Shown piece by piece: positions 35,570 to 48,029 of a stretch of 64,000 nucleotides of DNA. Numbering within the stretch: position 1 is the stretch's first letter; every line of letters starts with the position of its first letter. The position numbers were made by a program, and so were the translations under genes. Source of the DNA: Chrysomallon squamiferum (Eukaryota > Mollusca > Gastropoda > Neomphalida > Peltospiridae); contig CM022670.1 in assembly GCA_012295275.1 (NCBI GenBank), positions 23,353,755 through 23,417,754 of the forward strand, written 5' to 3'. The notes below the pieces were generated by a model, which did no database searches, was not told the origin of the DNA, and was given only the letters and a program-made list of their open reading frames with translations.

Positions 35570-35870
35570 AATAATTAGTGTCTTTACGCTGCAACAGCGG
35601 AGAGAGCATGACATATTTGACTGGCAGCCCGACAAGGATTTGACAGGCGGCGCAAATGACCAGCTCTAATGTTCACGACAGACAAAAGACATCAAATCTT
35701 TACTTCTGAAAGCATCTTTATTCTGGCTGGTGGATGTCGCCATTTCAATTAATTGTCTATTAATAGATGCTTATGACTCAAACTATCTTCGCCTGCTATG
35801 ACCTCCATCTGTTGCTAAAACAAGAGGGTGCTAGTTCAAGTGGATTTGAATTAAAATTTCGTCTCATAAA
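35570..35870. promoter_or_regulatory. Unique island (regulatory candidate)
   Basis: Balanced, repeat-free sequence between AT-rich blocks. It contains GCAACAGCGG, TTTGACAGGCGG and TTTCAATTAATTG words (TALE-like TGACAG and a TAATTA-type core). No open reading frame of note. Confidence 0.25.
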
Positions 35871-36560
35871 ATAGTTAATTGTAGCAATAGTATTCAGTGG
35901 TTATGTGGTTTGTAAACAAAAAACCGCCGTTTATGTATTCGTTGATATGCGTGTAAATAATGTAAATTTATATTACTGTAAAATGGCCAGCGATGATTTA
36001 TTTCAAAACATTTATTAAAAAATTAATTAAATAATACTCAGAAATAAAAATAAAATATTAACAGTAATCCAATGTATATTAATTTAAAGACTAAACAATG
36101 ATGATCATTTTTTTAATTTTATTTTTATTATTTTTATTTTTATTTATTTTTTTAAATTTTTATTTATTATTTTTTGCACACAAACGATATTTATATATAT
36201 AAAAGTTTTGTTGTTGGTTTTTTAGTTGTCATACGTCGGTTTAAGCAGACAGTTTTTATAATTTTAAAAAGTTGTACTTAAGGTCATGTTCTTCTAACGA
36301 TTTTTATTCAAGCTCAAAAGATATCCGACTGCGGCTAACTTTTCAAACTTTAGTGCATAGATAGCCTTATTTGTTTTTTGTTTTGTTTTTTTACTTTGTC
36401 ACAGACTTTCATCAGTATCCTGGCGTCCATTACCCGTTTAGGTAAGTTTATGTTCATTACAATCGCGCCCCCTATCCTACTGTTGTGTCTTTGTCTAGAG
36501 AGTTTAACGTGATGAGTTCATACAACGAGAAACCTTTACAGGAGTTTAATTAATATAAAT
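35871..36560. other. AT-rich gene-free stretch
   Basis: Mostly A/T sequence with ATTTTT-type repeats at 36110-36180. I see no gene. Confidence 0.6.
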
Positions 36561-37230
36561 TACTTGCTAAGTCTATCCAACAAGGAGATGAACATTTAGA
36601 GTGCTTCTCTTACACGTCTTGCAAGCAAGTGCTTCCGACTTTAATCAAGTACACCTCGAGATGCTTCTGCCAGTTATTCGGTTTGTCACTGGAGCCGTCT
36701 TTGTTCCGTCTTACATTTTCATCAAGCTCTATCATTTGTATGCAAGGCCAAACTCTCGCAATAAGATCCTGAAATTACTTCCAATGTGGCGACCCTTCAA
36801 GTAATAAAGACGCAATTAAAGGTCTCACAAACTCACTGCATCTTGTGCCTCTTGGGGGTCATTAGAGGTGGACGAGAACGGCTCTAGATTGGATGGTGTT
36901 AGGCGATGCGCCAAAGTTTGGAAAGGAATTTTCACCGCGCTTTGTTTTAAAAATAAAAAAAAAGTAGTGCCGTCAACTGCATTCGCAGGTGGCGTTGTAA
37001 TGATGGGCGTGATGGTCTGGAAATCAAACAGCTTTTTCATCAGAAAGGTGGGGAGAGTAATGCGTTATAAAAATGGGGGCTGGTAATGAATGTCACCAAA
37101 CAACCCTTGAGGACTTCCTTCAACATAATTTCTTTGATCAGCGCAAAGTGAAATAAATAGTAAAGGAGATTAAGGAGACGAAAAGAAAACAAATGCGGAG
37201 ACGGGTTTAATTAAGTTGACTACGTGAGGT
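36561..37230. other. Unique GC-richer island of about 650 bp
   Basis: Two short plus-strand frames (36601-36804 and 36868-37086) and a minus-strand frame (36825-37040) overlap here. None resembles a protein family I know, and they lack clear splice context. A lineage-specific exon, or a conserved non-coding element, is possible. Confidence 0.35.
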
Positions 37231-38631
37231 TATGTTGTTCATTTAGGAATTCTTTTGTATTGCGTTTTAAATTTGCACTGTGGCAGTGCCTTGTGTTGAT
37301 TCTTCAGAAAAACTAGCGAAAAATAAAATGTTTACTGAGGAAAATCATTTCGACCTTTTATGTGTTCTTCCTATTAGGATTTCACATTGAATGACTGCTA
37401 AAAGTTCTTTAATATTTCAGTGTAAAATATTGAAGAACAATAAAAAAAAAAAATTAACAAAAGTTATAGGCCAGGCTTCCCAAAGACCAAACATTCACGA
37501 ACATTAATTCTAGCGATAGTTTGCTGGTTTTCTGATTTGAATTATTCCAGAATTGACAAAAATTTAACATTCATGCTAAGTCGAAAATAACCACAAAATA
37601 GTGCTGCCTGTATTCCCAACATAGTCTTTATGATTAAAAAAACAACAAACCCCGCCAAAAAAAACCCACCAATAATAAATAAACTTTTTATTATTATTAT
37701 GTCTCTTTATCTATTAAATATAACTGTAAAATTTCTAAATAAATATAAAAATAACATGTCAAATGTCTAAGAGTTTAAATAAATATGTTTCTAACATTCA
37801 GCTCACTTCCAAGGTTTGGTAGGACTAATTCTTCCACTTGAGGTGACAACTGAAACCACAGACTGTTTGGTGATGAAAGAATAACAACTGTAATGGCTTT
37901 TTGTCTCTTTTCACGTCTGTTGTTAGTCCGAAGCCGAGTAACCTGTTTCAAAGCTTTAATGTAATGTGTGTAATGTTTGAACCCTGATGTTTTGTTTAAT
38001 TATTTATTTATTATTATTGTTTTGTTTTATTTGAGGCTTTTTTAGTGAGTGAGTATTGTAGTTGCTTTTTTTGTGTGATGTTGTAAACATTATTGTCATA
38101 GTTGTAAATTTGGGGGTGTTTTTTTTTAATACTTTTCCTTACATTTAATGAGGAAAATTTCGTTCTTCAAATAAGTTTACTGATGTATACGAAGCTAGCC
38201 AGAAAACTAAATATTCGACAGACTTAAAAAGTTTTTTCAACTCTAAGAGCTATCATTTAACAGCTAAGTATTCTGACGCCTTGCGCTGAGAAATTTATTG
38301 AATTTCCCCAAATGACATACAAATAAAAACACTTTTATGTTTTTTAATAGTTGACAAGATTTCCATTTTCACGGCAACCACAGTGTTTTTTCCAGATGTA
38401 AGTGTTAATAAAAAGGGTCTGCCTCGCCGGTTGTTAAGAAAATTTAATTTTAAGTGATGATATTGATTTTTATTCTTTTTACTCTTCTTTTTAAGTGTTC
38501 TTTATTTTATTTTATTTTTTTCCCAAATGATGATGTTACGCTTATGCAGAAAAAAAAAAAAAAAAAAAAATTCTAATAAGATTTTTGTCTTTTGTGTGTT
38601 TCTTAAACTTTTTATAGCCTATTAAAATTGT

Positions 38632-38667
<36 letters not shown>

Positions 38668-39110
38668 AGTGGCTGAGGGGAGAAAATTAAAAACACTTTA
38701 GAGTTAAAATATTATTTTGTGAAGATAATTAAAACCTATTGCAGTTTGCTTGGAAACATGTTAATAGAAAATGCATTGTTTTAAAGTGGCACCGCAAAGG
38801 AATTAACATTCAGATTTGTAGAGTTACTGGCAGACATTTTGTTGTTGTTTATCATAAAAGTAAAATTTATCAAAATTGTTTTGGTTTTTTTTGTTGTTGT
38901 TTTTCAGGTTATTAGAAAACAGTATGTAAAAAATAACGTTTAAAATATACTTCAGTCCTTGTAATTTTTTTTTCCTTTTCACATTTGTCTCTCAGAAAGA
39001 CTTGACAATATTTAAAGACTTGTCTTGTATACGAAATATTAGGAAATTGTAATAAATATAATTTTTACAAGATGACAGATTAAAAAAAAACAAATTTATA
39101 TATATATATA
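37231..39110. other. AT-rich gene-free stretch
   Basis: No supported gene. Notable runs are A at about 38550-38570 and T at about 38632-38663. Confidence 0.6.
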
Positions 39111-39220
39111 TGCACTCATACATATCTTCGGATATACGTATATACAGACACAAACACAAATACATACACATACGCATATATGTATACATGCACACATACC
39201 CAAACATATATACAGACATA
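39098..39220. repeat. Degenerate AT/ACAT repeat
   Basis: TATATA followed by ACATA, CACA and ATAC units. Confidence 0.75.
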
Positions 39221-40539
39221 CATTCTTTACCTAGAGAATTTCAAGTGTTATTTCACATACTATTGACGTTTTTTAAGTAAATCTTAGTCTGATAAAATGA
39301 ATACGCATACACGATCTCTGTCTTTCTTAAGAAATATAATTTATAACGAAACTCCAGTGCTATAATCATCACTAAACAAACATGCTGTATTTTGCGGTGG
39401 TGGTTCTGTTTTTCCCATCTGCCCATTTCAGTAGGAAGACTTGAAATTCTTAAGCGCTGGAAATGCGTTCATTTCTTGGCGTATTACTAACAAGGAATTT
39501 ACGATCATCAAGAACGTACGAACTTAACTGGTCCCAATTATCTGATCACGTCGTGTCGAGGCTTCGCGTCTCAGGGCTCACTTTGAAGGTGAGTGGAAGT
39601 GACGCAGGGGGAAGTCTTCAGTCCTGAAATCATAATTTACCTGTCAGATCGGCTTGTGCCGGATGAAGACAACCTTCAGACCGTTTGAAGTCTTTATTTG
39701 TCTTGAATCAGAGTACTTAGTTCTTCTCTTCTTTTTTTTTTCTTTCTTTCTTTCATTGTCTTTCTTTCATTGTCTTTCTTTTTATTTTTTATTATTTTAT
39801 TTCATTTTATTTTATTATTATTTTTATTTTTTTATTTTTTTGACAGTTGCCAGAAATACGATCTAACAAAATTAGATTGCTGCTGAAAAAGAAAGAGAAA
39901 TCGCAGAATTTTTTTTTTTTTTTTTTTAAGATTGTGTTCAGTTATTCTCAAGAAAAGTGATTGCTAAAAACATCGTCGCCTTCATTGTAGATGCAAACGT
40001 ACAAAATGTGGTGAATTTTTAAAACAGTCTTTTAACTTTTAGTTTACGTAAACAAATACTGTAATATTTATCATCTTTTGAAGCAAACTATTCTACGTAC
40101 AAGAAATTCTTTGAATTAAAAGAAACTAGTGCAATAATTTTAAACCTAAAATTTTATTAAAAAAAAAAAATAGTTGAACAAAAATATCGATATACAATAT
40201 TTCAGTTACACAGAAAAAAAAAAAATATTTTGTAATGATTGTCTGTATAAAAAAAAAAAAAAAATATATACTTTATTATTACCAACGATTTGTCATCAGT
40301 TAAATTAAAAAATAACTTGTAAGAATACGAAATGTATTTGTTCCATCTCTGTTTTATAGTTAATGATATTCTTTATATTTTTCACCGTGGCTTTTGGTTA
40401 AGAAAAATGGACATACGATTTTCAGTATTACGGTTGTTGTTCTTTCTGTTTATTTGTTTACGTTGTTATTATTAACAGTTTCTACTCTTGTCCATTACAA
40501 CCATCGTATCGACAATGATGGTCACCATTATGACCCAGT
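39221..40539. other. Gene-free stretch
   Basis: A unique island lies at about 39360-39700. T-rich DNA with TTTC repeats follows at 39720-39842, then A/T-rich sequence with A-runs near 40160, 40212 and 40250. No supported gene. Confidence 0.5.
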
Positions 40540-40905
40540 TAGCAGACTGTACCAATCTAACTACTTTGTCAATCCTGCCCGCAGCCACTGAAAGGGCCAG
40601 CCAGAAGAAAAGCTGAACTCTGGACCATTTGCCGTTCTGAGTGACAGGAGCATCTAGCTCTTTTTGTTCGTTCTGACAACACGCTGATTGATTCTAGTCT
40701 TCCCAGAGGAACGAAGGGTCAGGGCGGTCTCTCCATGTTCGATCCTTGGCGAGGTCACACGTTTCTTAACCCGAACCCCCGCCATGCCAACACCTACGAT
40801 CCTGTTATGAATGCAAAATAGATCGATCACTTCATTATCGCGCAAATCTAATTATGTAATTTGCTAATTAGTACGCTCGTCCTCCTCCTGTAACGAGGCA
40901 AAGCA
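40540..40905. promoter_or_regulatory. Unique island ending in dense AT-core words (enhancer candidate)
   Basis: The right end (about 40805-40875) packs AATGCAAAATAGATC, TTCATTATCGCG, CTAATTATG and GCTAATTAG into about 65 bp, as in homeodomain/POU-bound enhancers. The GTTCGATCC word at about 40737 resembles a tRNA B-box, but no tRNA fold is supported. No coding evidence. Confidence 0.28.
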
Positions 40906-40939
40906 GTGTTGTTTGAAAAGTAGTGATGGAGACGTCGAC

Positions 40940-41090
40940 ATGGTAGTAATAGTAATTTTAGCAATCGTTGTAGAAGGAGAAGGAGTAGTAGTAGTGGTAG
41001 TAATAGTTATGACAGTTATAAAAATTGCAATACTGGAATGGTAATAGAAGGATCAGTTACAGAATTAGTAGTAGTAGACGAGGTGGAACA
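40940..41090. repeat. Degenerate (AGT)n tract
   Basis: GTAGTAATAGT-type trinucleotides of the same class as the 32-34 kb fields. Confidence 0.8.
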
Positions 41091-41609
41091 ATATTAATTT
41101 ATTTCTTTATAGTGTTATCGATATTTTAATCAAAATCATTAATGCAAATATTAATTCAGAAAAAAAAAATCAAACGGCCTGGGCATGACTAGCACGTTTC
41201 TTTTTCTTCTTTTCTGTTTCTCTGCAGCTCACGATGGAGCAAAGGTTGTTTGCACTTTGTTTCTTCATAAAAATGTTTCTGTGCGAGAGAGCTCAGCGGC
41301 TTACGTATCAAAGCACTAAACTGAACAACTGACACAGAGTCACGCTTTTGAAGGAAAAACAAAATTACCAACAGCCATGGAACGAAATTCAAAATACAGC
41401 ATACAATATGTTTTTAGCTGAAAACGATTCAATTTTTCGTTTTTTTTCAGAGCTGTGTAATTATTTTCTTCAATGCCTGAGATGAAAAAAAAAAAAAAAA
41501 AAAAAAAAGAAAGTTAAGCCGTGATGTTAAATGAAAATATTTTTTATTTTTTATTTATTAATTTATTCTTTATTTCTACTATAAATCGGGTTTATTTTTG
41601 TTAAAACTG

Positions 41610-41765
41610 AAAGTGTATGGCATTTATAGCAGTAGTGGTAGCTGCAGAGGAAATAGCTGTAGTAGAAAAATCAATAATAGCTGAGGTAGTAGTGGTTGGA
41701 GAAGAAGTATTTGAAATAGTAATAGGGGTAATAGTAACTGTTGTTGTTGTTTTTGTTGTATATGA
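41610..41765. repeat. Degenerate (AGT/AAT) trinucleotide tract
   Basis: GTAGTGGTAG and ATAGTAATAG units grade into GTTGTTGTTGTT. Open frames on both strands are repeat translations. Confidence 0.75.
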
Positions 41766-41900
41766 TGTGGTAACTGCATTTTTCTTTCTTGTCAGAACGT
41801 TAATAGAATCGTTTAACAGACGCAATACTTCTGGACTTTGCATTATTTAGCAAAGTGGTTTAACAAAGTTACCAACTTGATATATTCCTCTTTAACGTCA

Positions 41901-42180
41901 TCTTGAAAAATTCAACAAAGATAATTAGGCAATACGATTTAATTGGAGTGGGACAAAAAAGTCGTATTCCCTTTCACAGGCACTGAGGGTCTATCTAACA
42001 CACTTACTGATGTAATTTATTCTCATTTCAGTGTTCTAATGCAATCTTCAAATAACCGACAAAGACAATTAGGCAATATGATATAATTGGAGAGAACAAA
42101 ACACAGCCCTTTTCCCCAAGCTCTGGAGATCTATCTAAAGGACTCTTTAGTTTCAGTGACTGACATTTTAATTTCAAACT
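41901..42180 (+). repeat. Diverged tandem duplication, period 144 bp
   Basis: The segment starting TCTTGAAAAATTCAACAAAG at 41901 is repeated from 42045 as TCTTCAAATAACCGACAAAG. Further matches are ATTAGGCAATAC/TGATTTAATTGGAG and GGTCTATCTAA / AGATCTATCTAA. Copy 1 is about 41901-42044 and copy 2 starts at 42045. The copies are clearly diverged, so the duplication is old. The sequence is otherwise unique. Confidence 0.8.
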
Positions 42181-42660
42181 CCCACAATGCCAGTTGTGGA
42201 CAAAACATTCTGCTCATTGAATGAAATGTTTGCTCTCATTGTTTCGGCCATGTTCTTTGATTTTGTCATGAAAACATTGGAACACGTCATTTCTTGGGAA
42301 GCTCTTTAAGCATGCTGGTATAGCAGGATTTGCCGAAGCTTAATTAATTTTTCAGAGATGGTAATTACAGTTCACAAGATGTCATGTTCAGAAAATGAAA
42401 TTAATTACTTCATAGTGATGGGGAAAATCCTCAAATTAAGCACGCTTCGTTCTGACGCGGCCATTACCACCAGGAGATGTAGCAGTGATTTTCATTTAAT
42501 TCAGTGTAATATTATATTATTAACAATTAAAAAAAGGTATCTATATTCGTGATAAAAACAAACTCCCTTGGTGCTTTCAGAGATCCTTTCAGCCAGCTGT
42601 TATTTTCTTGTGCATCCCGCTGAATGTGTTCTTCAAGCCAGTTCAGATTCGATTTAATAC
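42181..42660. promoter_or_regulatory. Unique island (regulatory candidate)
   Basis: Repeat-free, balanced sequence with GCTTAATTAATTTTTC (about 42338), AAATTAATTAC and GCGGCCATTACCACCAGG (about 42457). No credible coding frame. Confidence 0.25.
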
Positions 42661-43165
42661 ATCAAAAAAAAAAAAAAAAAATCTACTCACGTTTTACTAA
42701 AAAGACAAATATGGATAAAGTTATGGTTGTTGCAAAGTAACGATGTGATTATGTGAAACAACAGCTGCATTTATCTAATAACTGTCATATAATAACCTTA
42801 TTTTAGTCACCGAGTATTTTCTAAAATATTTGACATCGAAACGTCAATAGATAAAAATGTGTTAATTTTGTTGTTTTCTTCTTGTTATAACTTGATTTGA
42901 TCTGGCTTCGTTTAATTGTTGTTACTGTTTTGTTGTTGCTCTTTATAATATTGTCAAAGAAATGGCAAATTCTTCAATTAAATATTCACTCTTTTAACCT
43001 AGAAAGTCTACCCACTCTCAACGTGGTTCTAAACAAATTTATGTGCACTTTATTCATTCCTTGAAATAAAAGAAAAAATAACAAAAGACGAAATTACTGA
43101 AGGCTCTTGTTTTTCAAAAACCACCACCTGCAGATAATTGCACACGTGCTCTTCACACACATAAA
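42661..43165. other. AT-rich gene-free stretch
   Basis: Opens with an A-run (about 42663-42680). No gene seen. Confidence 0.55.
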
Positions 43166-43170
43166 ATACA

Positions 43171-43219
<49 letters not shown>
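43171..43219. repeat. (AAT)n microsatellite
   Basis: A pure AAT run of about 48 bp. Confidence 0.95.
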
Positions 43220-43221
<2 letters not shown>

Positions 43222-43739
43222 AAGAAAATAATTATAACTGCAGCTCCTCCTACTTTAATGGTCACAAATTTTATAGATGAACCGAAAACCCGTGGATGTG
43301 TATTTACCAACCACCCGCTGAAGTTAATTAAACACTGATACATTTTTTTTATCTGCATTAAAATTAAATCCCGCAGCTCTGTCGCTTTTCTTTTCTACGA
43401 CCAGCTCTAATGTTCTAATTTCTCAAGTATTCTTAAGAGTCATCTAGAAGGCCATTATAATACATCATGCTATAAGCTTCCTAATTCCGAATCTTTAAAA
43501 AAGTGCAAAAGCTACAGTGTAAGCCATATTGATTTTTGTTGTTCCAAATTGATTCACGTAACGAAACAAAAAATATATGTGACAGGAACAAATCCAAGCA
43601 TTACGGAATGAAACTCGTTTATAGCACTTCTCAAAAGTATTTTTCTGCGACATGGAATATAATCAGCTACGTTGTCAAGATTATATTTCTTTGTGCTTTT
43701 TTTTTTGTATTTATATCTAGTTGTGTTTAGATTTAGGAG

Positions 43740-44040
43740 TTTATAATCATCTTCATCACCATCATTATTATCATTATTATCGTTATCATCATGATTATCA
43801 TCCCCAAAACATCATGATGATGGTCATGATCATCATTATAATAATAATAGTTATTAGTGTTGTTGCTGTTATTCTTGTTGTTATTTTGTTCTTGTTTATT
43901 ACTGTTATTTATTTATTTATTATATTCATTTATTTTGTTTTGTTTGTTTTGTTTTATTATGGTTTTGGCATTAATTTGTTTTGTTTTTGTTGTTTGTTGT
44001 TTTTCGTGCAGTTGTTTTTATATCATTTTTTTTTTTTATT
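43740..44040. repeat. Degenerate ATT/ATC/GTT tract and T-rich sequence
   Basis: ATC and ATT trinucleotides (43745-43850) grade into TTG/TTTA-rich DNA. The poly-hydrophobic frames are artefacts. Confidence 0.75.
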
Positions 44041-44274
44041 ATCATTTTAGTTTTATGAGTATAATTCATATTCAGTATTAATATGGATGCATATTCTGCT
44101 CTAGACTTTTATTTTATTTATTTTTATTTTCTTCGCCTTTTCTTTTTGAAAATTCATTATAACAAAATTAATTAAAATAATACTTTTTCAGCAAAACTGT
44201 ATCTGCCATCGTTTAGGAAAATGAATAATCTGTCTGCACATTAAACATTAATTTCAAACGAACTCTGCGTACTC

Positions 44275-44965
44275 CAAAACAAACCATTTCAGGAGTTATG
44301 AGCGCCACAGAGATCTCCTTTCTTCTGGTATTTCAAATCATGACAGTAATGTCTTCTTTCAATGGAATCTTTTGAATCCAGTTGAGTATCGTTGACAAGG
44401 CCTGTCATGAATTCCATGCAAAATGATATTTACTGAGAAAATCCCCGAATGCCGTCGCATATTCTGCTGCAGAGTCCCCTTTTGAAATGACGAGCTCTGT
44501 TGTAGCGACTTGACGCAACAGGCCCGAGACTATATCCAAAACGATGAGTCATGTACGTTAGCTGTGCATGGAAAGATATTGACGGCTAATTAAAAGCCAG
44601 ACTGGGACCATATAGAACAAACCAGGAGGAAAATCTAGGATTGGATTAGGGTTATTTCCGATTGGACACGAGCTGTACGTGTTAGCACTTCTTGTCACCC
44701 GACATTACTTGCTGTCAGACTAATACGCCGTGATGACATTCACTCCGCGGATCACGGCCGAGCTTGGCTCGCTGCTCGACACTGATTTACTCGTGTAACC
44801 GTTTTTATGAGGAAGCTGTGATGGTCGCTTCTTCATCAGTGTTTAGTATCGAGACAAATGCTTTAATTCCGTGTCTGACTGCAGTGACTGGTTCATCTGT
44901 GTCAAATAGCTTCACGTCGGAGAACACTAGCTCCAACCTTATTAAAAAGTTTCGGAAACAATTTT
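44275..44965. promoter_or_regulatory. Large unique island, about 690 bp (strong enhancer/CNE candidate)
   Basis: This is one of the longest repeat-free, balanced-composition blocks in the desert. It contains CCATGCAAAATGATATTTA (POU-like ATGCAAAAT at 44416-44424), a near-palindromic GGCTAATTAAAAGCC (TAATTA at 44587-44592) and CTAATACGCC. A plus-strand frame at 44764-44967 is Ser/Thr-rich and unrecognised. The regulatory role is inferred. Confidence 0.33.
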
Positions 44966-46775
44966 AATGTGTTGAGAATCGATCTCGAGTAACATTATTA
45001 AAAATATGGCTGACTTCGAAAATGTATTCTGATTAGCTTATGCAATTTCCGCAAAACCCAGTTAGTTATGAGTTATAATAGTTTTTAAAATATTATTTCC
45101 AAAATGAAAACAGAATTGATTACTGTCTCCTGTTCTAGGAATGTAATACAACGTGTTCTAAAGACTAGAGTGAAAAAAAAAAGTAAACCTAATACATGTA
45201 CTAACAAAGTATATAATAAAGTCATAGATGAAATTTAACCATTTTATAACTATTATGGACTAGCACGTTACATTTAATAAATTCATAATCGAAACGTTTT
45301 AGCAGAATTCTTTTAGATTTTTAATTACATCTGGTTGGCTGTCAGGGCACAAATATTTATGTTACAATATTAGCTGGAGAAAGAAAACAGCCTCACTAAT
45401 TAGTTTGATGGACACCACAGAGGCCAAGTTTTCTGAATATTGCGTGATGATCCGACAGGTCTGGAAATTTAGTTTTCCGTTTGTTTACAGAGATGATATC
45501 TGAGAAATGTTGTTATTGTTAAAATTCCATTGCTTGGTAGATTAGTGTAAAATATAACTTATCATTTTTAAATTGAAAAACTTTGTATTATCCTGCTTCC
45601 ACCTAAACAGTTTTTGATATTTTATTGCCCATCATTTACGTGAACATATTTTTTTCAGTTTATATGCATCTTTCTTGCTTATATTCTTCGTTTGATTCTT
45701 GTTTTCGTCTTCGTTTTTAAAATGCGTTAATTGCTATATCCATGCTGTTATATTGTTCAAAGAAATTACATTATTCATTAACAAACTTAAAAAGGACATC
45801 AAATTTCATTATACAGAACTTCAGAAAATTGAAACCGAAAGAATAATTTAATATATTCAGAACACTTTACTTTAAACTGTTTTATAAGCCAGCTACTTCT
45901 ATAATAAACGAGCATACAGTATATATATTTTCAGCGACGTACATTTTACTATTTCTGGAGGATTTCTTCAGATTGTCGGTCACAGTATTAGCTGCAAGTT
46001 GCATATAATAACTAAGCAAGCTTTGGTTGCCTTCCAGAAGATCGTGTCCAATAATTAAATAACAAGCCTAATGAATTCAATTGAGTCCTAAAGCCATATA
46101 TCTCCAGACATTGCTTGCATCGGTGATTTCGTTTGGACTCGGGCAATACTCTGAAAGGTCTGGACTAACTTTAAAATAAGTCGAATTCAGAAACAGCAGT
46201 AGCCATGGAATCGCCTGTTGCTTTTAAAATTATTTTTTTCGTTGGATAATACACAACATTAAATTGTCCAAAGAAAATCAGATTGACATAAAATTTCAAT
46301 CTTGCGGCAGTCTCGGTACTGTTGGTTGAAAATGTTCATCGCTGTCAATAAAATAATAACACATGAATAAAATATTACTTTTAAATTTAATATCAGTTCT
46401 GTCAGTAGAAAGAATAATTAAATTGTATAAAAGTAATGACACATTTAAATTTGTTTGAAAAGGTAATGGGAGTTTTATTACACGATGAAACCAAATAACG
46501 TATTAAAAATATTGAGTTGATTTTCAGTTTGTCTGTAGATGCCTAAAACTGCGCTAACTTCAGATACTACAGAATATTGTCAAATTATTTATTTCTACAC
46601 AGATTTAACTATATATTTATATTAAACATCGTATAATGATCAGAAACCATTTTCATTTAAAGTAAAACAAATACTTAAAATTTGTGTTTTCAGGCTTAAA
46701 GACAATATTAATAATGATCATTAATTAATTAATTTTCTATTTATAAATTAGAAGATTTTGAGTGATAGTGTGTGT

Positions 46776-46778
<3 letters not shown>
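44966..46778. other. Gene-free AT-rich stretch with unique sub-islands
   Basis: Unique parts lie at about 45330-45500 and 45940-46220. The rest is AT-rich. No supported gene. Confidence 0.5.

Positions 46779-46845
<67 letters not shown>
46779..46845. repeat. (AG)n microsatellite, 67 bp
   Basis: Pure AG dinucleotide repeat on the plus strand. Confidence 0.97.
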
Positions 46846-46847
<2 letters not shown>

Positions 46848-46929
46848 CATTTTCTCGGTTTCAATTGTATTAGTGAAATATGTAAAATTTTAAGTTTACA
46901 ACAGACATTGGTATGCTGAACAGGAAATT

Positions 46930-47470
46930 CCCCCTGCTCGTTACCACCGACCACTTGTAAACATGACATGTTCGAGTGGCCCCCAGCCCGTTTCTAATTA
47001 GAAGACTTCGTTCGCGTTCGCTAATTCCGCCATGACCTTCAGTGAACCTGCCGACACGTGACTCAACATGGCGGTTTACATAATGGAGCAGCGAAATTAG
47101 AAGGGACGGGTTATTGACTCTACTAACAATTGCTTGTTCATAAAAGTTGCAAAATTGTGTCACATTTCAAATGTCTTCCAGTGCTAATATTTGCACGGTG
47201 TTTTTGAATGTTTGAGCGAAATTTGCCAGCTGATCCTTTATGTTGTTTTTTGGGCGAAGCTTTTGAAAACTGGTTGTTGTCAATCTGTTTAACTCACAAT
47301 ACTGAACACGTTTATTAGATAGAGACTCGACTCGTCAATGCCAGCAAAAGGAGAATCGTCAGAAAACGACTTTTCTTTCTGAAGACAGAATGACAAGTAT
47401 GCAAAGTTTGCACACATTCTTGATTGGCCAGTCTATAAAACCATTTCCGGAAGGTCGTTCTTAAAAATTC
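46930..47470. promoter_or_regulatory. Unique island with opposed CCGCCAT/ATGGCGG words (promoter candidate)
   Basis: CCGCCATG (47027-47034) and AACATGGCGG (47065-47074) are YY1-type words in opposite orientation, 30 bp apart. They lie within GC-richer unique sequence that also has ACACGTGA (E-box). A minus-strand open frame at 46870-47163 covers it but is unrecognised. No downstream gene is visible. Confidence 0.25.
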
Positions 47471-47561
47471 CTTTGAATAATGTTGGAATTTCATTTTTCT
47501 TTGGCTATGGATTTATTTTACTGTGATTGCTTAATATCAGTACAAATTGAAATGAATGGAT

Positions 47562-47562
<1 letters not shown>

Positions 47563-47615
<53 letters not shown>
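47563..47615. repeat. (CT)n microsatellite, about 53 bp
   Basis: Pure CT dinucleotide repeat, complementary in orientation to the AG array 0.7 kb to the left. Confidence 0.97.
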
Positions 47616-47618
<3 letters not shown>

Positions 47619-48029
47619 AACTTGAATCTGTTCTCGTAAAATTCTGTAATAAATATTTTTTTGGTAATAATACTGCTTTATTGTTATTATTTCTACATTT
47701 CCATTTGCTTTTCTTTTTTCAACGGAATACAGTATCAAACTTAATAATGGATTTCATAGGAATTTTTAAATGTTATTTTTTTTTTTTCGTTTCATTTATG
47801 TAATTAAAAATACCATAAAAATTAGCCCAGCATGTTTCTTATTTAAAAAATCAACAAAAGACATTATTACGATCTTCTAGGGAGTTAAACGGAAAGAAGG
47901 ATTCGTATCTTGTGTGTTTATGGACAAAACTGATATCGTAAATGACACAGCATGGTCTTTTCTCTTTTTTTCTTCTCTTTACTTGAAATAAACGTCATTT
48001 TTCTGCTTTTACGATCTCAGCTTGAAAAG

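Noticed and set aside
40720-40770. tRNA or tRNA-derived SINE from the GTTCGATCC word
   Set aside because: The T-stem pairs imperfectly, no A-box or acceptor stem is found at the right spacing, and no A-rich SINE tail follows.
46870-47163. 97-residue minus-strand open frame
   Set aside because: No recognisable domain; ends in AT-rich sequence; overlaps a block better explained as regulatory or non-coding.
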